Source: Solirubrobacterales bacterium (GTDB taxonomy: Bacteria; Actinomycetota; Thermoleophilia; Solirubrobacterales; Solirubrobacteraceae). Taken from it: DNA of 38,716 bases. This document shows positions 34,086 through 38,716 of this stretch, piece after piece. Under the pieces are notes generated by a model. The model had not been told where the DNA came from, did not search any database, and saw nothing but the letters and a program-made list of their open reading frames with translations. Where the stretch lies: assembly GCA_027306855.1 (NCBI GenBank), contig DAHUYZ010000015.1, forward strand, positions 1 through 38,716. Reading direction: 5' to 3'. Positions within the stretch are counted from its first letter, which is position 1. Each line of letters opens with the position of its first letter. Made by a program: the position numbers and the translations under genes.

Positions 34086-35801
34086 GGAGCTCGTGTGGGC
34101 GGCGCTCGGCGGCGTCGCCCTTGCACTGCTTACGAGTTGGCCGCTGGTCTTGCACATGGGCAGCCGCATCGAGCCCGACCTCGGCGACCCGGTGCGCACC
34201 GCCTGGGAGATCGCGTGGGTCGGACACGCGCTGTTGAGCGACCCACTTCATCTGTGGAGCTCGAACGCGTTCTACCCCCACCCGTTGAGCCTCGCCTTCT
34301 CGGACTCGCTGCTCGGCTACGGCCCGGCCGCGTTCCTCGGTGCGGGCACGGGGGCGGCGCTCGTCCGCTACAACCTGCTCTTCCTGCTCGCTTGGTCGCT
34401 GTGCTTCACGGGCGCGTGGCTGCTTGCGCGCGAGCTCGGAGTCGGGAGGATCGGCGCGGCCGTGGCGGGCGCGGCGCTCGCGTACGCTCCCTACCGCGTT
34501 ACCGAGGCGGGTCATTTGCACGTGATCTCCAGCGGCGGCATCCCGCTCGCGCTGTTCTTGCTGCTGCGCGGCTACCGGCACTCCTCGCGCAGCCTGATCC
34601 TCGCGGGCTGGCTTGTGGCGGCCTGGCAGATGAGCCTCGGCTTCACGCTCGGCCTGCAGTTCGCCTATCTGATGCTCGTGCTCGCCGCGATCGCCTCTTT
34701 TTGGGGATGGCGCGCCTGGCGGCACGGGCGGTGGCGTCTTGCACCGGACCGCGCCCTCGTCGCCATCACGTGCGCGGGCGTGTTGGCGTGCGGCGCGATC
34801 TCCGCATATCAAGCGCGCCCTTATCTGAAGGTCGCCGCCGAGTATCCGACCGCCAAGCGCACGCTCCAGGAAGTCGAAAAGTACTCGGCGGGCCCGATCG
34901 CGTTCCTGGCGGCATCCTCTGAGAATCGCGTCTGGGGGAGCGTGACCGCAGGCGCACGCAAACAGGTCAGCTCCCAAAACGAGAGTGTCTTCTTCCCCGG
35001 CGTGGCGATCCTGCTGCTCGCGCTGATCGGTCTCGGCTGCTCGGCGTACACCCGCAACCTGCGCGTAGGCCTCGCCGGTGGCGCGGTCGTGTCGGGCATC
35101 CTCGCGCTCGGCTTCGGGCTGGCGAGCGGCGGCTGGCCTTACAAGCTCCTCTACGACATCGCGCCCGGCTGGGACGGCGGGAGGGTGCCGGGCGGATCTT
35201 CACGCTGACGACGCTGTTTCTCGCCCTGCTAGCGGCCGCGGGCGCGCATCGAGTGGTGGGACTTGCGCGCACGTGGAGCGTCGGCCTGAGCGCGAGTCTG
35301 CGCGCCACGATGCCCGCCCTCGTGGGCATCCTGCTCGTGTCGATCGTCGTCGGCGAGGGCGCGGGGCACATGGGCGACCCGCTCGTCCCAAAGCCCGCGC
35401 GCGCAGAGGTCGGCCTGCAGGGCCCGATCCTCGACCTGCCGACCGACAGCGCCGCAGACCGCGTCTGGCAGTACTTCTCGACCGACGGCTTCCCCGAGAT
35501 CGCGCAGGGGACGAGCACGTTCGACATCCCCTCCGAGGATGACCTGCGGGGCGGCATGGCGGGCTTCCCCGATAAGGCGAGCGTCGAGAAGCTGCGCTGG
35601 TATGGGATCAAGACGGTGGTGCTCCATCTGAAGCTCCCGCCGCTGCCCGGCCTGCACGGCGACAACGTGCCTGAGCCGGTAGACCCGGCCGCGGCGGCAG
35701 GCAAGCCGATCGCCGGTCTCGGCATCACCCGCAAGCGCGTCGGCGACGTCGTCATCTACACGATCGGCCCGGGCCCGAAGGCCCTGCACGGCCACGATTG
35801 A
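33997..35801 (+). pseudogene. polytopic membrane protein (GT-C-like) interrupted by a one-base frameshift
   Basis: The first reading frame (33997-35208) gives about 400 residues with roughly nine TM helices, e.g. ELVWAALGGVALALLTSWPLVL, and ends abruptly after WDGGRVPGGSSR. The second frame resumes at 35193: R-I-F-T-L-T-T-L-F-L-A, then another TM (about 35310-35350) and an exported C-terminal domain to 35801. Joining them needs one C at about 35193 (GGGCGG versus GGGCCGG). The joined product, about 600 residues, resembles integral-membrane sugar-transfer (GT-C) proteins by topology and the D-P/D-D-type early loop (IEPDLGDPVRTAWE). It is either a recent pseudogene or a sequencing error. The stop shares a base with the next ATG (TGATG), which suggests an intact coupled ancestor. 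Confidence 0.75.
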
Positions 35802-37426
35802 TGAGCACGAAGAAGCGCTACGGGATCGCAGCAATCCTGCTGGTGGGACTTGCCTTCGCGACGCTGATCCAGAGCTTCTCCTGGAACCAGACCTCCCACT
35901 ACGACCTCATCAGGGCACTCAACAACGGCCGTACGACGATCGACGCATACCAGGAAAACACGGGCGACAAGGCCTTCTACAAGGGTCACTGGTACTCCGC
36001 GCGCGCGCCGGGGCTGGCCCTGTGGTCGCTGCCGTTCTACGACGGCCTGAAGGCGGTCGGCGCCGAGCACTGGGCGTACAAATCGCAGGCGCAGCGCAAC
36101 GACGACGAGATGATCTGGCTGATCGGGCTGTGGGGGAACGTGCTGCCGGGACTTCTGATGCTGTTGCTCGTAGGACACGTCGCCGAGCGTCTTTCCCCAG
36201 GCTATGGCGCCGCGAGCGCCGTCATCCTCGGCCTCGGCACGATCGCGCTGCCGCTGTCGACACTGCTTTTCAGCCATGTCTTCTGCGCCTTCCTCGGCTT
36301 CGCGGCGTTTGCGCTCATGTTCTACGAGCGCCAGCGACCACCCAACCCGTGGCTGCTCTGGCTCGCCGGCCTTGCGATCGGCTACTCGGGCGCCTCGGAA
36401 TACCCGATGCTGTTCGTCGCGGTCGTGCTGGCGGCATACCTGCTCAGCCGCGGCGACACGCTCACGCCCCGTGGCGTCGCGCTGCGCGGGGGCGCCTATG
36501 TGCTGGGGGGCCTGATCGGGCTGGTGCCGCTCGCGCTCTACAACCACTACGCCTTCCACTCCTTCTTTCATCTCGCCTACTCGAGCATCCCCCGCCAGCA
36601 GCAAGGCTTCTTCGGGATCGGGCTGCCCAGCCTGAGAGTGGCGGCGACGCTGCTGCTCGACTCGCGCGGACTCTTAACGCTCTCCCCTGTACTTGTCATG
36701 GGAGCGATCGGCACGTGGCTGCTCTACAAGCGGGGACGGCGCGCCGAGGCGCTCGTGATCGCGGCGATCTGCCTGCTGTACGTCGGCTATGACTCCGGCT
36801 ACTACCTACCGTACGGCGGCGGCTTCATGGGACCACGCTTCTTGATGACGCTCGTGCCGTTCCTGGCGCTGCCGGTCGGGATCGCGCTGAAGCGCTATCC
36901 GGGTCCGACGATCGCGTTGGCGGGAGCTTCGATCACGACGATGGTGGTGGGCACGATCACGCACCCGCTCATCGGCTACGAGACCGAGGCGATCATGTTG
37001 TGGCGCTATCTGCGCGAAGGTCTCTTCCAGCCTACGATCGCGAGCGCCTACGGCTTGGGGCGCGGCTGGGGCGGCATCTGGCCGTTCTTGCTGACTGCCG
37101 CCGGCGCGATCGTGCTGGCCGCCCTGGCCACGACCCGCACGCGCGTCTCGCGCAAATCGCTGATCGCGGGCATGGGAGCTCTGGCGGGATGGTGCTTGTT
37201 CGCCGCGCTCGCCCCCACACTGCTGGGGATCGACCACCAGGGCCTACTCGACATAGTCAAAGCGGGCGACAGCACCGCCCTCAACCTGACCCTGCACAAC
37301 GGCAGCCGATACCCGCTGCAGGCGCTCGCTCCGATCGCGACCGTCGTCGGCGCGAGCGCCCTGCTGCTCAGTGCCTACTGGTCTTCACGCGGCACCTTGC
37401 TCCGTGCAGGTGCTCGCACACGATGA
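35801..37426 (+). CDS. polytopic membrane protein, GT-C-like
   Basis: 541 residues, from the ATG at 35801 overlapping the upstream stop. Around ten or eleven TM helices alternate with short loops. An early exported loop (SFSWNQTSHYDLIRALNNGRTTIDAYQENTGDK, then FYKGHWYSARAPG) resembles GT-C/ArnT-type proteins of actinobacteria, where a loop between TM1 and TM2 forms the active site, but the usual paired acidic residues are not clear. A dolichyl-phosphate-sugar-like transferase or other envelope role is inference. It is coupled to the broken membrane protein gene and converges with 59 bp overlap on the hydrolase gene. Confidence 0.8.
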   Translation: MSTKKRYGIAAILLVGLAFATLIQSFSWNQTSHYDLIRALNNGRTTIDAYQENTGDKAFYKGHWYSARAPGLALWSLPFYDGLKAVGAEHWAYKSQAQRNDDEMIWLIGLWGNVLPGLLMLLLVGHVAERLSPGYGAASAVILGLGTIALPLSTLLFSHVFCAFLGFAAFALMFYERQRPPNPWLLWLAGLAIGYSGASEYPMLFVAVVLAAYLLSRGDTLTPRGVALRGGAYVLGGLIGLVPLALYNHYAFHSFFHLAYSSIPRQQQGFFGIGLPSLRVAATLLLDSRGLLTLSPVLVMGAIGTWLLYKRGRRAEALVIAAICLLYVGYDSGYYLPYGGGFMGPRFLMTLVPFLALPVGIALKRYPGPTIALAGASITTMVVGTITHPLIGYETEAIMLWRYLREGLFQPTIASAYGLGRGWGGIWPFLLTAAGAIVLAALATTRTRVSRKSLIAGMGALAGWCLFAALAPTLLGIDHQGLLDIVKAGDSTALNLTLHNGSRYPLQALAPIATVVGASALLLSAYWSSRGTLLRAGARTR

Positions 37427-38444
37427 CGTAGCCAGGCCGCGGCTTGTAGTGCGGGTCGGTAAGGCCGGCGTCGAAGCGAGCCGCTTCGTTGGCGCCCGAC
37501 CACTGGTAGATGTAGAGGCGTTTGATGCGCGGGTTGGACGCCGCGAGCCTGAACATGTACGAGAGTGCCTTTGCCGCCCGCGTGAGGCCCGAGCCTTTCT
37601 TGTTGGGGAACGCGCCGCCGAAATGGACTACGCCGCCCGTCTCCGTCAGCCACACCTGCCCCGGGACTGCGCCGAGGACTGCCCGCGTGCGGGTGCTTTG
37701 GAAGCGGTTGGTGTCCGAGTAGTTGTGCAGGCCCCAGATCGTCGGCATGACCGTTTTCAGGCGGGCGATGTCGTGCTTGAATTCGGCGATGTAGCGCAGC
37801 GTCGGTCCTATGTACTGCTGATCGAGGATGTCCAGCCCGACGATCGTGCATTTCGTGCAGATGTGCTTCAGCGCCCTGTAGTACTCGGCCGACTGCATCG
37901 GCGAAGGCGAAGCGAGCAGGACGTGGCGGTAGACATGCCTTCCGCGATGGCGCACTTCGACGACCGTTCCGCGGTTGACCTCGTTCCAAGGCTGGTATTC
38001 GCGCACCTGGGGGAAGAGCTTGATGAAGCGCTGCACGTCGCGTTCGTAGACGCGGACGCTCGGCATCTTCGACGGTGTGCGTTCGGAGTGGTAGAAGGCG
38101 ACGAGAACGTGCTGGTGCTGGGCTTCGGCGTCGGCGATCCATTGGCGCGCGAGCGCCAGCTCGCTGGGATAGGAGGCGACGTCGTATGGAGCGATGTAGC
38201 GGGCGATGCTCGTGTGGAGCTGCTGCCAGAGCGGGCTGGAGAACATCTCGGTCTGCTCGTCCGCTATCCCGGTCGAGTAGGAGACGGCGCCGTGCGCACG
38301 GTGGTTCGCCACTGCGCGCGTGTGCCGAGAGCCGCCCGCGAGCGCGACGGTGGCACTTGCGAGCATCAGGGCGCAGAGCAGGACGGCAAGGAGGAGGAAC
38401 CCTCGATTGAATGCCTCGAGTCGCGGTCTTTTGATCATGTGCAT
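37368..38444 (-). CDS. secreted glycoside-hydrolase-like protein (TIM barrel)
   Basis: 358 residues with an N-terminal signal peptide (FNRGFLLLAVLLCALMLASATVALA). The mature part looks like a GH clan-A TIM barrel: QPWNEVNRG has the Asn-Glu pair of the acid/base strand, and QVWLTETGG provides the candidate nucleophile Glu. IWGLHNYSDTNRF and RLYIYQWSGANEAARFDAGL are other barrel strands. The exact GH family is not identified. The ATG at 38444 has no ribosome site, because the group II intron ends about two bases upstream; the native leader, and perhaps more N-terminal codons, lie beyond the intron. It converges on the membrane-protein gene with 59 bp overlap. Confidence 0.8.
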   Translation of the reverse strand: MHMIKRPRLEAFNRGFLLLAVLLCALMLASATVALAGGSRHTRAVANHRAHGAVSYSTGIADEQTEMFSSPLWQQLHTSIARYIAPYDVASYPSELALARQWIADAEAQHQHVLVAFYHSERTPSKMPSVRVYERDVQRFIKLFPQVREYQPWNEVNRGTVVEVRHRGRHVYRHVLLASPSPMQSAEYYRALKHICTKCTIVGLDILDQQYIGPTLRYIAEFKHDIARLKTVMPTIWGLHNYSDTNRFQSTRTRAVLGAVPGQVWLTETGGVVHFGGAFPNKKGSGLTRAAKALSYMFRLAASNPRIKRLYIYQWSGANEAARFDAGLTDPHYKPRPGYVIVCEHLHGARCRVKTSRH

Positions 38445-38495
38445 TGGTAGTCAGGGGCGCGGTGCCGTGATGGCCCGTTTCCCCATTCCCCTTTC

Positions 38496-38528
38496 AATCC
38501 GTGCGTGCGGTTTTCCCGCACACGGCTT
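38496..38528 (-). ncRNA. group II intron domain V
   Basis: 33-nt hairpin on the minus strand with the catalytic AGC triad at its 5' side (AAGCCGTG...). Stem CCGT/ACGG, a two-base GC bulge on the 3' side, upper stem GTGCGG/CCGCAC, and a GAAAA loop (a GNRA-like GAAA). This is the standard domain V layout. Confidence 0.85.
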
Positions 38529-38548
38529 ACCGATGATCTTCATGATGG

Positions 38549-38716
38549 TCACGACGCTGGCACCGGGTAGCGGATGGTGCCGCGCAGGCGGTAGAGGCCG
38601 TGGGCCTCAAACCACTCGCGCGTCCAGGTCTTCCAATGTCCGGGGCGCAGGTTGCGGCCATAACGCTTGCGCATCAGGCCGCGAAGGCGCCCGAGGACAT
38701 AGCTGTCGATCTGGTT
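38549..38716 (-). CDS. ltrA: group II intron reverse transcriptase/maturase, C-terminal 55 residues
   Basis: Open from the right edge to a TGA at 38549. The translation includes SYVLGRLRGLMRKRYGRN, HWKTWTREWFEAHGLYRLRG and ends TIRYPVPAS. The segment W-F-x-x-H-G-L-Y-R-L-R-G and the R-Y-P end are typical of bacterial group II intron maturase C-termini. The RT and most of the X domain lie outside the window. Domain V follows 20 bp downstream. Confidence 0.85.
   Translation of the reverse strand, partial: NQIDSYVLGRLRGLMRKRYGRNLRPGHWKTWTREWFEAHGLYRLRGTIRYPVPAS

Larger units (their letters stand above)
38447..38716 (-). mobile_element. group II intron, 3' portion (domains V and VI plus maturase end)
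   Basis: Reading the minus strand, the maturase end is followed by domain V and domain VI. The 3' splice boundary is around 38447 (…GACTAC, then CAATG of the hydrolase gene). Only the 3' portion lies in the window; the rest continues to the right. Group II introns move by retrohoming using the encoded reverse transcriptase. The structural class is not resolved from this piece. Confidence 0.8.

Noticed and set aside
37371-38450. 359-residue plus-strand reading frame covering the hydrolase gene
   Set aside because: Exact antisense; the minus strand has a signal peptide and catalytic strands, the plus strand has none.
1-38716. CRISPR arrays, tRNA or rRNA genes, restriction systems, phage genes
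   Set aside because: No regularly spaced repeats, cloverleaf-like segments, methylase motifs or phage structural genes were recognised on either strand.

Overview
The window is very GC-rich, densely packed DNA of an actinobacterial type. Overlapping stop/start codons, frequent GTG and TTG starts, an actinobacterial MmpL transporter and a divergent acyl desaturase / cyclopropane synthase pair fit a high-G+C actinobacterium, possibly the Thermoleophilia/Solirubrobacterales branch. That placement is an inference from gene content; no rRNA or marker phylogeny is available. I see no tRNA, rRNA, CRISPR array or prophage. The only clear mobile element is the 3' end of a group II intron at the right edge.

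Left part (1-4.3 kb) is a phosphate block: the end of pstB, phoU, a PhoB-like response regulator preceded by a Pho-box-like 7-4-7 repeat, and ppk1. A PrxQ-type peroxiredoxin faces it. Next (5-11.1 kb) come a beta-propeller lipoprotein, an MmpL/RND transporter and, coupled to the latter through an apparent CTG start, a large membrane protein with an alkaline-phosphatase-like exported domain. A Phd/VapC toxin-antitoxin pair runs into the 3' end of that gene.

The 11.8-16.1 kb segment is a sulfate ABC transporter operon (binding protein, CysT, CysW, CysA) facing a cysteine-free Rrf2 regulator. CysA lacks four residues just after its ABC signature. On the minus strand, 20.3-16.1 kb is a five-gene Zn/Mn uptake operon with two permeases that ends with its own Fur/Zur-type repressor; its promoter looks (nearly) leaderless and carries a Fur/Zur-like box. 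Diverging from it are a small membrane protein and a glutamate decarboxylase.

From 28.8 down to 22 kb the minus strand carries a class III aminotransferase, typA/bipA, an ABC-2 exporter pair, a Fic AMP-transferase with a cluster of ATGTCC repeats at its 5' end, and a small two-TM protein. An XRE regulator starts divergently at 28.9 kb. At 29-31.5 kb a fatty-acid desaturase and a cyclopropane-fatty-acyl synthase diverge around a 10-bp palindrome. An MprAB-like two-component pair follows on the minus strand.

The right end (33.8-38.7 kb) holds a small helical protein, a polytopic membrane protein broken by a one-base frameshift, a second polytopic membrane protein coupled to it, a secreted glycoside-hydrolase-like protein on the opposite strand, and a group II intron whose 3' end lies about two bases from that hydrolase's start codon.
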